Assembly: GCF_004337985.1 (NCBI RefSeq) | Contig: NW_021940921.1 | Location: 761,758-825,757 of the forward strand | Length of the DNA stretch: 64,000 nt | Source of the DNA: Pyricularia pennisetigena | Taxonomy: Eukaryota; Ascomycota; Sordariomycetes; Magnaporthales; Pyriculariaceae | Direction: 5' to 3' | Shown: positions 54,392 to 64,000 of the stretch, one piece after another | How the letters are laid out: every line of letters begins with the position of its first letter | Position numbering within the stretch: position 1 is the stretch's first letter | Translations under genes and position numbers: made by a program | Notes under the pieces: model-generated | What the model saw: the letters and a program-made list of their open reading frames with translations, nothing else | Told to the model about the DNA's origin: nothing | Databases searched by the model: none

Positions 54392-56405
54392 GTCATGCAA
54401 ACAAAGACGGGATCAAACTTTTTTTTTTTTTTTTTTGGACCAGGAACCCGAGATGCAGCCTTGCTAATGAACAAAAAGAATAACCATGGGTGATCCATGT
54501 TCGGTTCTCTCAGCCCAGATTGGACGGTGACATTCAAAGTCTATTATTGGGCAACGGCAAACTAGGATCATGGTCATGGACGTTTGGCTGGTTTGCGTGC
54601 GGGCAATCATGGGATATAGGCATGGTCATGACATAGAGATTTTTGATTTATGAGTTAGCACTCGTGTGCAGCTGTCGCAAATGGCATAATATACAGCTGC
54701 CGTCATGGGAAGCAACCGAGAGGTCATTGGGGGCACTTGAGCATGTTGTTCACGAATACCCTTCTAATGTCATCTGCTTGCTCTCCGCAGTAGGCAGGGC
54801 TTGGGGATGGAATGACCTTGGTTTGCGTAGATGGAATCCACTGAACGGCAGTTTCCTGCAAGTACCCCGCTCTGGGAGATGATGGATGTAACATTTTATT
54901 TTTGAGTCGGAGATCATGAGTTTGATGAAGGGGTAGGCATGCCACCTATCAGGGTGGCAGCGATGCATACGAGACATGTAGGTACAAATTAAAATGCAGG
55001 CATCCTAAACATGGTTATTTTGGATAGGCGCACAGAGCCTGACCTTGGGTGTACTGTACTGTACTATGTACCTAGTCCAAACTCCAGCTGTTTTCTTTCG
55101 CTGGGCATAAAGTATGAGTCGCGTCAAGGAAATTGACCCGACAAGCATGCAAAGAAAAGAAACAAAAAAGTTTGATGGTCCAGGGGCTTAGTCGCGCCGC
55201 AATTACTCGGTCAGAGATTGAGCGAGCACAGTAAGGCAAGGGCAGGATTTGATCCACTTTCCTCCCCGCGTCGCCAATCGCGGGGGGACGGTCGTTGATC
55301 GACTCTCCTTGCCCTTTTTTTTTGACGTGAGATTTGGCATCACGTCACCACCCCCCGCCTTGCTCTTGACGTTGCCATGATTCTGCCTATTTTGTGTTGC
55401 TGACAGGACCCCAAAATTGAGTGAGAGAGAAAAAAAAAAAAAAAAAGAAAAAAAAAAGAGATAGAGAACGGAAGCAAAACAAAAATAAATCAACTGCTGC
55501 CTACAGTGGAACAGCAAAAAAAGCTGACAAAAAATCCTTTGATCGACATACAAGCGTCGCAACTTGCATGGACAGAGCAGGCCCAGTGGCGTCTTTTGTT
55601 ATACGCTCAGGCCCGTGAAGCGCAAGCCACCAAACTTGTTTCACCGATGTCATCCTCTGATGAACGGTGAACCCACGCCCACAATTTTGCTTAGCATATG
55701 AAGACTTGAAAAGCCACGGTGTGACGGTATTAAGTGGGGGTTTTTAACAAATCAGAGAAAAAAAAAACATGACAGTACCAAACCAAATTTGAGAGAGATT
55801 CCAAGTCCATACGCACAAAATGCAACCCGCAAAAAAAAAAAAAAGGCAGACATTTTGGCTGCAGATCACAGTTCACCAAGTTTTGCCAAACACTGATGCA
55901 TGCCAAGCACAAATGGCACTTTTCCACTTTGTAAATCTCCCTTTTTTTTTCTCAAGCCGTCATATGATGCCTGACGAGCGGGGTGAAGGAAGTGGAGGGG
56001 GCAAAAGGAAAGGCTTTGGCTGCATGTGGTCAAGCAAGCATCTCCAAGCCTCCGACTTGGTGCTGCACGGTACCCGGCCCGCCCCTAAACCGCCGAGTCC
56101 ATCTCAACCTTGTACAAGTCAGGTAAGGACAAGGTCAAGTATAAGAGGCACAGGCCATGGCGCACATGTGTCAAACCCTGCATGTATGCCTCTTTTTTTT
56201 TTCTCTCTCTCACTCTTTCTCTCCCTCTTATTGTGCCATTGGAAGATCTCACGCGCAGGTCTGACATTTCCCTCGGACAGGCACTAACACAAGCCTGTCG
56301 GCACTAATTATACCGCCGTTGTGACCGAATCAGGAACCACCCCCCAACGGCAAAGGGGAAAAAAAGAAGAAAAAAAAAAAAAAGAGTCAAGTTTCTTGGT
56401 TCATA
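54392..56405. other. Intergenic, homopolymer-rich, no supported gene
   Basis: Two kilobases with several A/T tracts (54420, 55430, 55830, 56190, 56360). Open frames here are poly-Lys or poly-Phe artefacts of those tracts. Confidence 0.45.
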
Positions 56406-58505
56406 ATGCTTTTCCCATCACTGCCTTTCCTTTCCGTCCTCCTCAGCGCGGCATCGCTGGGGTTGGCCTCGCCTCACCCGCAGAGGCCCATGCTGCTGGA
56501 GAGCCGGCAGCAGGGCCCGGTAAAGTACGAGGTCAAGAAGCCACCGCTTGACACGGACTGGACGTACAAGCTGGGCACGAACCCGTGGCCCGAGCACCCG
56601 CGTCCGCTGCTCAAGCGCGCCGACTGGCAGACGCTCAACGGCATCTGGACGTTCCGCAAGACGGACTCGAGCAGCAGCGCGTCGCCGCCGCCGTCGGGCC
56701 TGCTGGACATGGAGACCATGATCCCCAGCTGCGTCGAGAGCGGGCTTTCGGGCCTGCAGGAGCTCGACGCAGAGTACATGTGGTTCGCGCGGCGGTTCTC
56801 GGTGCCCGAGGGCTGGCGGGCGGGGGGCAAGCGCGTGCTGCTCAACTTTGAGGCCGTCGACTACGAGAGCCGCGTCTTCGTCAACGGCAAGGAGCTGGCC
56901 CGGCACGTCGGTGGCTACTTTCGCTACAGCGTCGACGTCACCGACTCGCTGGCCACCAACGGCACCGACAACCTCCTGACCGTGTGGGTGCGCGACCCGA
57001 CCGACAGGCAGGGCTCGTTTGCGCCCGTCGGCAAGCAGACGGTGCGGCCCTCGCACATCTTCTACCGCGCCTGCTCGGGCATCTGGCAGACCGTCTGGCT
57101 CGAGTCGGTGCCGGCGTCCGGGAGCATCACGCAGCTCGACGTGGCGGCCGGCAGCGACGGCAAGGTCACCGTCAAGGCCCACAGCAGCGTCAACGGGACG
57201 GCCGCCGAGGTCGAGGTCAAGGTCACGGACGCTTCCGGCGCCGAGGTCGGGTCGGGCAAGGGATCTGCCAACACGCAGTTCCAGTTCACCGTCGACTCGC
57301 CCAAGCTGTGGTGGCCAGAGAGCCCGACGCTGTACAACCTGACGGTCAAGATGGGGGAGGACAGCGTCAGCAGCTACACGGCTTTCAGGACCGTCAGCCG
57401 TGGCGAGGTCGGGGGCATCCAGAGGCCGCTGCTCAACGGCGAATTCGTCTTCCAGTTCGGCACGCTGGACCAGGGATTCTGGCCCGACGGACTGCACACG
57501 CCACCTAATTATGAGGCCATGGTGTCTGATCTGAAGTTGCTCAAGAGCATTGGGATGAACATGGTGCGGAAGCATGTGAGTTATTTTTTTTTTTTTTTCT
57601 CTTTCTTTTTTCTCTCTCTCTCTCTCTCTCCCTCTAACCTACAACTCCCCACAGATCAAAATCGAACCCGACCTTTTCTACAGAGCTTGCGACGAGCTCG
57701 GCCTCATGGTGATCCAGGACATGCCCTCCATGAGCGCCGACGGCCGCCAGCCCAACGACGCCCAGCAGGACGAGTTTGGCCGGCAGCTGGAGCTCATGAT
57801 CGAGGAGCACAAGTCGTACCCGTCCATCGTGACCTGGGTCATCTACAACGAAGGCTGGGCCCAGCGCCGCGACGGGCCCCCCTGGCCCGAAGACCGCCTC
57901 TCCCAGCGGGTCCGCGCCCTGGACCCGACCAGGCTGATCGACGCCGTCAGCGGCTGGAACGACCACGGCTTTGGCGACTTTTCAGACAACCACCACTACG
58001 CCTCGCCGCAGTGCGGGACGCCCTTCTACTCGCAGCCTGCCGGGCCGCACGATAGTGCCAGGATTGGATTCCAGGGAGAGTTTGGCGGATTGGGCATGAA
58101 CACTACCATTGATCAGTGAGTTTTTGTTCTTCTTTTCTCTCTGTTGCCTTTTAATTTTTAACTGCTTCAATCTACTAACACAACTAAACCCCACAACAAA
58201 AAAGCCTCTGGAACGTCCCCGACGCCATTCGCGACATCCCGCAGACGTACGAGATCCACCTCACCGGAGATTCGTACAACTACCGGGCGTCGCAGCTCCT
58301 CAACGAGCTGGCCGAACAAGTCAAGCGCTTCGAGTGCTCGGGTGCCGTCTACACGCAGACGAGCGACGTCGAGGGCGAGGTCAACGGGCTGGTGACGTAC
58401 GACCGCCGCGTGACGAGGATCGACAAGGAGCAGTGGAAGAAGGACATACAAAGGATGTACGACGAGGCAGCCAAGCGGGGCGGCAGGCCCGTCGGTGGGA
58501 AGTGA
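56406..58505 (+). CDS. Secreted GH2-family glycosidase (beta-galactosidase/glucuronidase-like)
   Basis: Three exons (56406-57575, 57655-58115, 58205-58505) encode 643 residues. A signal peptide (about 21 residues, ending LGLASP) predicts secretion. A sugar-binding jelly-roll domain follows (about 75-220; EYMWFARRFSVP, VDYESRVFVNGKELARHVGGY in two motifs, YRACSGIWQTVWLE), then an immunoglobulin-like domain (about 225-325) and a TIM barrel. The predicted acid/base is Glu456 (WVIYNEGWAQ) and the nucleophile Glu532 (GFQGEFGGLG). Exo-acting GH2 enzymes remove terminal beta-linked sugars; the exact sugar is not predictable here. The C-terminal end (QLLNELAEQVKRFECSG) completes the barrel. Intron 1 contains poly-T and (TC)n tracts. 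Confidence 0.85.
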
Positions 58506-60108
58506 GAGGGTGGGAGGTTGTAAGGGTTTGGTCAATTTTCAAGGACCTAGTATCTACAGTTGCCTTGGCGAGGTGACCAGCAATGTTCGCGTTACGGTTG
58601 TGATACAGACCTGCCGGCGCGAACCGTCTATGATGGGCCGGGTCGTCCAGTTAATGAGTTAATTACGTCAAGACTACGCATAAACTAATTTCTTCTACTC
58701 GCAGCCCCTGAGCTTTGAGGTCCAAAAAAAGAAAAATGAAAAAAGAAAAAATAGTCAACGGTGATATACTCTACTACTTCGTAACGATTGCATCCGAACA
58801 GACTCAGAGCGATTTCCTCGCAGGCACCAAGCAAATTACTGGCATTTTGGTCTTTGAGTTCTGGTCATGATGTCTCCACAGGCACAAGGAACATGCCGGA
58901 AAAGACTGGTAGCTGATCTGCGGGCCGAAAAAAAAAAAAAAAAAAGATCAGATGGATGAAAGCACAGCGGNNNNNNNNNNNNNNNNNNNNNNNNNNNNNN
59001 NNNNNNNNNNNNNNNNNNNNNNNNNNNNNNNNNNNNNNNNNNNNNNNNNNNNNNNNNNNNNNNNNNNNNNNNNNNNNNNNNNNNNNNNNNNNNNNNNNNN
59101 NNNNNNNNNNNNNNNNNNNNNNNNNNNNNNNNNNNNNNNNNNNNNNNNNNNNNNNNNNNNNNNNNNNNNNNNNNNNNNNNNNNNNNNNNNNNNNNNNNNN
59201 NNNNNNNNNNNNNNNNNNNNNNNNNNNNNNNNNNNNNNNNNNNNNNNNNNNNNNNNNNNNNNNNNNNNNNNNNNNNNNNNNNNNNNNNNNNNNNNNNNNN
59301 NNNNNNNNNNNNNNNNNNNNNNNNNNNNNNNNNNNNNNNNNNNNNNNNTTTTTTTTTTTTTTTTTCTCCTTGCGTCGTGCTTCTTAAAAAGGGGGAAAAA
59401 AAAGAGAAAAAAAAAAAAAAAAAAAAAAAAAAACCTCGGCGCCTAGCGCCTATCTACAGGTGGGTGCTCAGCCGACGATCTTTTGCATATTCATGTTTTT
59501 AGCAGCAGACCCTCAACGCAGCGAGGCTTGGTAGCGGCGTATTTAGATTTACTCTGCGCGCAAATCTTGGTGAAATTGCTGGTTATAGTGCACCAGGGAG
59601 TCAAGTCAGGTCTGTCCACGAGGCTACCAACTTTTTCTATTTTGAACCGATTGTCGTTTTAGAGGATTTGCAAATCGGAAACGTGACGCCTCATGCGTTG
59701 TGCGGGATCTGCATTGGATACGGGTTGAGAGTGTATTTTTGCAACTATTCATAATGCTAAGCTAACTTTATCTGGGTACAACCATGAACCCTTGGGGGCT
59801 AATACTATGATGTCTTTGAAACCCTTTTATTATAAAACTACATTCTCCCAACCTTCCAATATGGCTTTTTTTTTCTCTCTTTTTTCCTCATCCCTTTTGG
59901 AATCAAACATTTGGTTTACTTTCCTTTAGTTTTCTCTCGTTTCGCAGTTTGCGTTTTTCCTTTTTTTCCTTTATTTTTTTTTTCCTTTTAATTTTCCCCC
60001 ACACTCTTTTTTCTCTTGGCTTTACACAAACCAGCCTAATTGCCTCTTTCGGTCTCCAATTTTTTTACTCCTTTTTTTGTGTCTTTCTCTTCTCTGACTT
60101 GAAGAACA
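58506..60108. other. Intergenic with large assembly gap; pyrimidine-rich promoter
   Basis: The region holds a 378-base gap (58971-59348) flanked by poly-A and poly-T/poly-A tracts. From about 59860 to 60100 the + strand is strongly CT-rich, a common fungal promoter composition, directly upstream of the repeat-protein gene. Confidence 0.5.
58971..59348. other. Assembly gap (378 N)
   Basis: Unknown bases; A and T homopolymers lie on either side, so a mobile element or long low-complexity tract may be hidden here. Confidence 0.98.
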
Positions 60109-61395
60109 ATGAGGCCCGCCAACCTTTTGCAGCTCGTTGCCCTGGGAGCCATTGTCCCAGGAGCACTCGGCGCTCCGCAGGCTGGACAGGGCGCCCTTAC
60201 CCGACAAGGCCGTGGGTCGTACTCGAATCCCGAGCTGGGGAGCCAGTCTAGCTACCTCAACAGCCACCTCTCGTCGTCCCGCGCCAACAGCCTTCCCGTC
60301 CCGGTTCGCCCTGCCGGCGCCAACGGCAACAACGGCTATCCCGTCCCGGTTCGCCCTGCCGGCGCCGGGCCCGCGTCGGGTTACCAGGGTTCTTCGGGGT
60401 CTTGGAGGCAAAACTCGGCTGGCTTCGGCCGCCAGGATTCTATGGGCTCTTCGGGGGGTGGCCTAGGCCGCTCGGGCACCCTCTACCGGCAGAATTCAAT
60501 GGGTGGTGAAGACAGGTTTCACGATTCGTCTGACGAGTTTGATCAGTCCGGCTCGGGAGGCGCCGCCATGGGCGGTTCCATGGGTAGTTCCATGGGTAGT
60601 TCCATGGGTAGTTCCATGGGTAGTTCCATGGGTGGTTCACCAGGTGGCTCCATGGGTGGTTCCATGGGTGGTTCCATGGGTGGTTCCATGGGTGGTTCAC
60701 CAGGTGGCTCCATGGGGGGTTCCATGGGTGGTGCAGCGGGTGGTGCCATGGGTGGTGCAGCCGGCGGTGCCATGGGTGGTGCCATGGGTGGTGCAGCCGG
60801 CGGTGCCATGGGTGGTGCCGAGGATGGTGCAGCAGGTGCCGGTGCCGGTGGCCGTGGCCGTTTCCGCAATGGTATCAACAAGATTAAGGACCGGTTTAAC
60901 CGGAACGGTCAAGCCGCTGACCCCAACGTTGACCCTTCGGCGGCCGATACTCAGGCCCAGGGTGGCGGCCGTAGCCGTTTCCGCAATGGTTTCAACCAGA
61001 TCAAGGACAGGTTTAACCGGAACGGTCAAGCCGCTGACCCCAACGCTGACCCTTCGGCGGCCGATACTCAGGCCCAGGGTGGCGGCCGTAGCCGTTTCCG
61101 CAATGGTTTCAACCAGATGAGGAACAAGTTTAACCGGAACGGTCAAGCCGCTGACCCCAACGCTGACCCCTCGGCGGCCGATACTCAGGCCCAGGGTGGC
61201 GGCCGTAGCTCCGTTTTCCGCAATGGTTTCAACCAGATGAGGAGCAAGTTTAACCGGAACGGTCAAGCCGCTGACCCCAACGCTGACCCCTCGGCGGCCG
61301 GTGCTCAGGCCCAGAGTGGCGGCCGTACCTCCGGCTTCGGCGGCCGTTTCAAGAAATTCACGGCAGGGATGCGCAGGGGACGGTCAAGCCGCTAA
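60109..61395 (+). CDS. Secreted Gly/Met/Ser-rich repeat protein
   Basis: A 428-residue intronless protein with a signal peptide (about 21 residues, ending PGALGA). Three repeat regions follow. First, a duplicated PVPVRPAGA segment (about 63-90). Second, a long array of tetrapeptide-type units (MGSS, MGGS, PGGS, AGGA; about 153-237). Third, four tandem units of about 40 residues with the pattern FRNGFNQ..FNRNGQAADPN followed by DPSAADTQAQGGGR (about 250-405). Low-complexity secreted repeat proteins of this sort are often cell-wall or matrix proteins. No GPI signal and no Lys-Arg Kex2 sites between units were seen. The frame ends just where a fifth unit begins, which continues in a different frame downstream (see next entry). 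Confidence 0.7.
   Translation: MRPANLLQLVALGAIVPGALGAPQAGQGALTRQGRGSYSNPELGSQSSYLNSHLSSSRANSLPVPVRPAGANGNNGYPVPVRPAGAGPASGYQGSSGSWRQNSAGFGRQDSMGSSGGGLGRSGTLYRQNSMGGEDRFHDSSDEFDQSGSGGAAMGGSMGSSMGSSMGSSMGSSMGGSPGGSMGGSMGGSMGGSMGGSPGGSMGGSMGGAAGGAMGGAAGGAMGGAMGGAAGGAMGGAEDGAAGAGAGGRGRFRNGINKIKDRFNRNGQAADPNVDPSAADTQAQGGGRSRFRNGFNQIKDRFNRNGQAADPNADPSAADTQAQGGGRSRFRNGFNQMRNKFNRNGQAADPNADPSAADTQAQGGGRSSVFRNGFNQMRSKFNRNGQAADPNADPSAAGAQAQSGGRTSGFGGRFKKFTAGMRRGRSSR
60565..60840 (+). repeat. Minisatellite encoding GGxMGx/GGSMGG-type units
   Basis: Imperfect 12-bp units (variants of tccatgggtagt, tccatgggtggt and gccatgggtggtgca) run head to tail inside the secreted repeat protein. Unit length is a multiple of three, so copy-number change would keep the frame. 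Confidence 0.85.
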
Positions 61396-61440
61396 CCCCA
61401 ACGCTGACCCTTCGGCGGCCGGTGCTCAGGCCCAGGGTGG
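60861..61440 (+). repeat. Tandem repeat of about 120 bp encoding 40-residue units
   Basis: Units starting near ttccgcaatggt recur about every 120 bases, four in frame and a diverged fifth starting near 61380. Units share the segment ggtcaagccgctgacccc. Very high similarity between units suggests recent duplication or gene conversion. Confidence 0.85.
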
Positions 61441-61651
61441 TCGCCGCAACCGCTTCTCTAGCGGTTTCAAGCCCAAGTTCCAGGCCGAGTTCTTCAGGCA
61501 CGGCCCAAGCCCCGGCCCTTTGGGGGAGGAGTCTCATGAAAACGCTTCTGCAGCGCCCTTGGGGTTGGGGAGAAGGTCGTTTGGAGCTGCAACCGCTGCA
61601 TTGGAAGCGAGTACGAGACCATGGCATTGTTTGATTTTTGTTTTGGGGTGA
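61381..61651 (+). pseudogene. Out-of-frame fifth repeat unit and former C-terminus
   Basis: In the frame shifted from the upstream gene, the sequence reads GDGQAANPNADPSAAGAQAQ, clearly a further copy of the 40-residue unit. It then runs open for about 70 more codons to a TGA at 61649-61651. A one- or two-base indel between about 61350 and 61380 would explain why the upstream frame stops at 61393-61395 instead. It may be a real allele difference, an assembly error in a repeat, or an unrecognised short intron. Confidence 0.55.
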
Positions 61652-62606
61652 CTTGTCTGTCAGCCTGAACACCTGGTTTTGTATAGCGCAAGATTGTTTT
61701 TTGTCCTTTGTTTTTTGTATTTTGTCTTTTGAATAATTTCCACTAAACCCTATCTTTTATATAATAAACCAAATTGTTTTCCTGAGCTCTGGTTCGACTT
61801 TGCAAAGTGTATAGACTGATAAGTGGTAGATGGCTTTTAAGAAGAAGAAAAAAAAGAAAAAAAAAAGGAAGAACGGCACAAGGTGGCACCCAGTGCTATA
61901 ATTAGATCAAGCGGGTCGTGCCGCGGTCAAAATTGTGAATAGAGACTCAGGCGCTTGCCTGTTACTGGCTGCAGCCCCAGCTTTGGGCCCATTTCCAAAT
62001 ATACAATTATGCCCCAAGAGTCCAATTCATGTTACTTGATGTATTATTTTTGTTTGGGAGAGTAGCCAAGGAGGAGGTAGTGCGTTACTCGCCCACTTAC
62101 TCGCACTTTTTCAAGAGACCTGTTGAAGTGGGTTCATTCGGGCTTCAGCGCATTGTGGCTTGAAGCAGTATACGACTCGAGCTATCCCCATCACTTGGCA
62201 TTTGATTTACTGCCAGCCACATAAGTGAAAGATGACATAAAGCAGCAGCCACTGCCTGATTGAACGTTGATTATAATAAAAAGACCTCCTTTTCCGGTCC
62301 ACTTGTAATCAAAACATGTTTGTTCTAAAATGCCAACTCACCTCCCTGGATCTGGGATCTCCTCAAGTCTCGTTTCATAAGAGTCTTCTCATAGGGTATA
62401 AAACAGCCTTTCCTGTGTCTTTATTACTTTCAAATGTGTCTTTGTCAGTTTGTATTGCTTTGTATTGCTTTCAGGCCTCGTTCTACCTTCTCTCATTGAG
62501 TTTGTTTCAGGCATTCTTGTGAAAAAAATTCAAGCTCCATTTTCATCTCTGGAGAAACCCCTCACTGGCCGAACTTTTTATCTATCTTGTCTTTACCCAC
62601 CTCAAC
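61652..62606. other. Intergenic, no supported gene
   Basis: Contains the 3' region of the repeat-protein gene and the promoter and leader of the zinc-finger gene. Frames at 62.3-62.6 kb are hydrophobic artefacts of T-rich sequence. Confidence 0.4.
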
Positions 62607-62930
62607 ATGGAGACAAAGACAATTGCTCAGCTCCTTTTTCTTTTCACCGTTGGTAGTGTTGCCGCGCCTACTCGTCTTGTGGGCACCCAAGCCGTCGGAA
62701 CTCGAGCCGCTGAACCTGCTGGTCTCTCCCAGCCTTTGAGGTTGAAAGACCGCGGCAATGAGATCGAAGGTGCCGGCTCAGACTTTCAGCTGCGTGCTAG
62801 ATCATTTTACTGTCCTCACCCGAATTGCGATATGGCTTTCTCAACTAAGTGGGGTAGGGATCGTCATGTGAGAACGACGGTACACCCTCCCCGGCCAGCG
62901 GACGATCAAGCAGCAGACCCCAACAACTAA
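62607..62930 (+). CDS. Secreted C2H2 zinc-finger protein, candidate nuclear effector
   Basis: A 107-residue protein with a clear signal peptide (METKTIAQLLFLFTVGSVAA, cleavage after residue 20) and a single C2H2 finger at 67-93: Cys69-x4-Cys74-x12-His87-x5-His93, with Phe78 and Trp82 in the usual hydrophobic positions. Basic residues occur just before and within the finger (RLKDR, RARS, RDRHVR). A secretion signal combined with a DNA-binding-type finger is rare. In the rice blast fungus it characterises the MoHTR-type effectors, which are secreted, enter host nuclei and change transcription. This protein fits that architecture, but identity to a named member is not claimed. The gene appears intronless as read, although broken coding-like sequence lies immediately downstream. 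Confidence 0.7.
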   Translation: METKTIAQLLFLFTVGSVAAPTRLVGTQAVGTRAAEPAGLSQPLRLKDRGNEIEGAGSDFQLRARSFYCPHPNCDMAFSTKWGRDRHVRTTVHPPRPADDQAADPNN

Positions 62931-62998
62931 ATCAGAGGAAATGTTTTTCTTTCGACGTTTAACTCCTCCAATTCCAGTTTGTCCAGAACTAGCTTCCC

Positions 62999-63358
62999 CT
63001 GAAATGCATCTCTCCCACCGTCGTATATGTGCAGAGGTTGCAGGAAGCTTTGGGACGACCGGGCCAACAGAGACCATGATGAGATGTGTGCGGCGCGCAT
63101 CGAACCCCCCAGTATTGATAGTGATAGTGATGGAGAATATCAGTCCTGCCGCTCCTCCTCATGGTCAGCGAGTGTATCCTCATCCAGAGTACACCCCAAG
63201 GTTTCAACTTGCGGCCGACAGAGACTTTTATGAGAATACGACAGTTCATTCATGCCAAAGACATGTCCAAAGATTTATGCGATGGATTGTCCAAGAGTTA
63301 TGCCATGGGGCGGGCGCGAAAAGATTTGCAGGCATTGATTCATAAAAGTGCCATGTAA
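62999..63358 (+). pseudogene. Frame-broken coding-like segment, possible second zinc finger
   Basis: Right after an acceptor-like ttccag (62993-62998), coding-like peptides continue in different frames. One frame reads VCPELASPEMHLSHRR. A shifted frame reads YMCRGCRKLWDDRANRDHDEMC, a C-x2-C-x11-H-x3-C pattern, followed by an acidic/Ser-rich stretch (SIDSDSDGEYQS). A third frame reads DMSKDLCDGLSKSYAMGRAR up to a stop at 63358. No single splice solution joins these with the zinc-finger gene upstream. It looks like a decayed exon or adjacent zinc-finger gene, but chance cannot be excluded. Confidence 0.3.
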
Positions 63359-64000
63359 CACGGTCGAATCATTGGGACATGGAAAGTAGTTGCACAGTTG
63401 AGGGTATCATTCTAAATGCAGATGCTGGCTTATTCACCCAGACTGGACATCCATCAACAGAGCCAAGCTCGACAACTTACAGACGCAATTCAGAATCCAT
63501 TGCCAGAAAAGTTCCCACAGATGTGCTTTCTCTTTGCCTCGGCCGGCTGCACCAACAACGCTTGCTTCGAAACCTGGTCAATTACTGCCATTGGACTTGG
63601 CACAGAATTCCCATCCACGGTGACGGGTTGTCAAATATTAGGTTAGCGGCAGTCATAGATTACGTATGTCAATGAGACATGCAAGGCTTGCAGCCAAAAC
63701 GCCGCCTGGACTGTTCGTGCAGGGGGTAGAGTTAGAGTCAAATGTAACGCTAATAGGTGCTCGGTCACCAAACCCGCCCCCGAATATGAGCCAGGCGGTC
63801 TCCTCAGCTCCCGCTCGCGTGGGATTAACCCCATCAAAAAGCCGGTCGTCACGGGCGGACAAGGATCAGTGCCTGGGTTCGCGTCGCCGGCGCAGTTGAT
63901 GACTGGTGACAGCCTGGCCAAAATGGACAACCGCGGCCAGGCCGATTCCTTTGAGGAGTTTCATCGTCGTGGTTATACTTGTCTCTCTTTCATCCGTTCT
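63359..64000. other. Window end, no supported gene
   Basis: Open frames here are short and without recognisable motifs or a signal peptide. Part of an unseen gene could extend beyond the right edge. Confidence 0.35.

Noticed and set aside
55820..56287. 155-codon + strand frame
   Set aside because: Poly-Lys and poly-Phe stretches come from A/T homopolymers; no other signal.
56418..57575. 385-codon minus-strand frame
   Set aside because: Antisense shadow of the GH2 glycosidase exon 1.
60440..61120. Overlapping repeat-rich frames on both strands
   Set aside because: Shadows of the in-frame tandem repeats; a repeat unit that is a multiple of three keeps several frames open.
60565..61440. Regular repeats considered as a CRISPR array
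   Set aside because: Units are contiguous, translated, lack unique spacers, and the genome is eukaryotic.

Overview
The window is nuclear DNA of a filamentous ascomycete. Genes have short introns with consensus splice sites and CTAAC/CTGAC-type branch points, intergenic DNA is full of A/T homopolymers, and the AT-rich left end has the CpA-depleted look of repeat-induced point mutation (RIP). The retroelements fit a Pyricularia/Magnaporthe (blast fungus) genome: a Tad-type LINE with a (TAC)n tail, and a chimera of that LINE with an unrelated 1.1-kb leader that recalls the published composite element MINE. The genus is an inference, since no search was possible.

Layout. 1-4.35 kb: AT-rich repeat relics, namely a RIP-degraded Ty3/gypsy gag on the minus strand and a 1.6-kb element bounded by inverted repeats. 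5.9-14.2 kb: a small secreted protein, a possible 3' coding remnant, a DUF1338/2-oxoadipate dioxygenase-type enzyme, a five-or-more-exon seven-helix rhodopsin-domain membrane protein, and a decayed PD-(D/E)XK nuclease-like gene. 15.6-23.4 kb: an Argonaute gene split between its linker-2 and MID regions by a 4.5-kb chimeric LINE with a 15-bp target-site duplication. 24.6-34.5 kb: a small secreted protein, then an aquaglyceroporin (minus) divergent from a glycerol kinase (plus), a plausible glycerol uptake and phosphorylation pair. 35.7-41.7 kb: a full-length two-ORF LINE (minus) with its own 15-bp target-site duplication. 43.1-58.5 kb: an Arg/Ser-rich protein, two uncharacterised proteins, a Stu2/XMAP215 TOG-domain protein, a cytochrome P450 and a secreted GH2 glycosidase. 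59-64 kb: an assembly gap, a secreted Gly/Met-rich repeat protein whose last repeat is out of frame, and a small secreted C2H2 zinc-finger protein of the kind known as nuclear effectors in the blast fungus.

The main biological story is a LINE family that is intact and recently active. Its two copies differ at only four residues over 1042 shared ORF2 codons. One copy has knocked out an Argonaute gene, the core protein of the RNA-silencing pathway that normally restrains transposons, while older repeats at the left edge were destroyed by RIP. Exon models were built by hand from splice sites and reading-frame phase. All are phase-consistent but none has transcript support.
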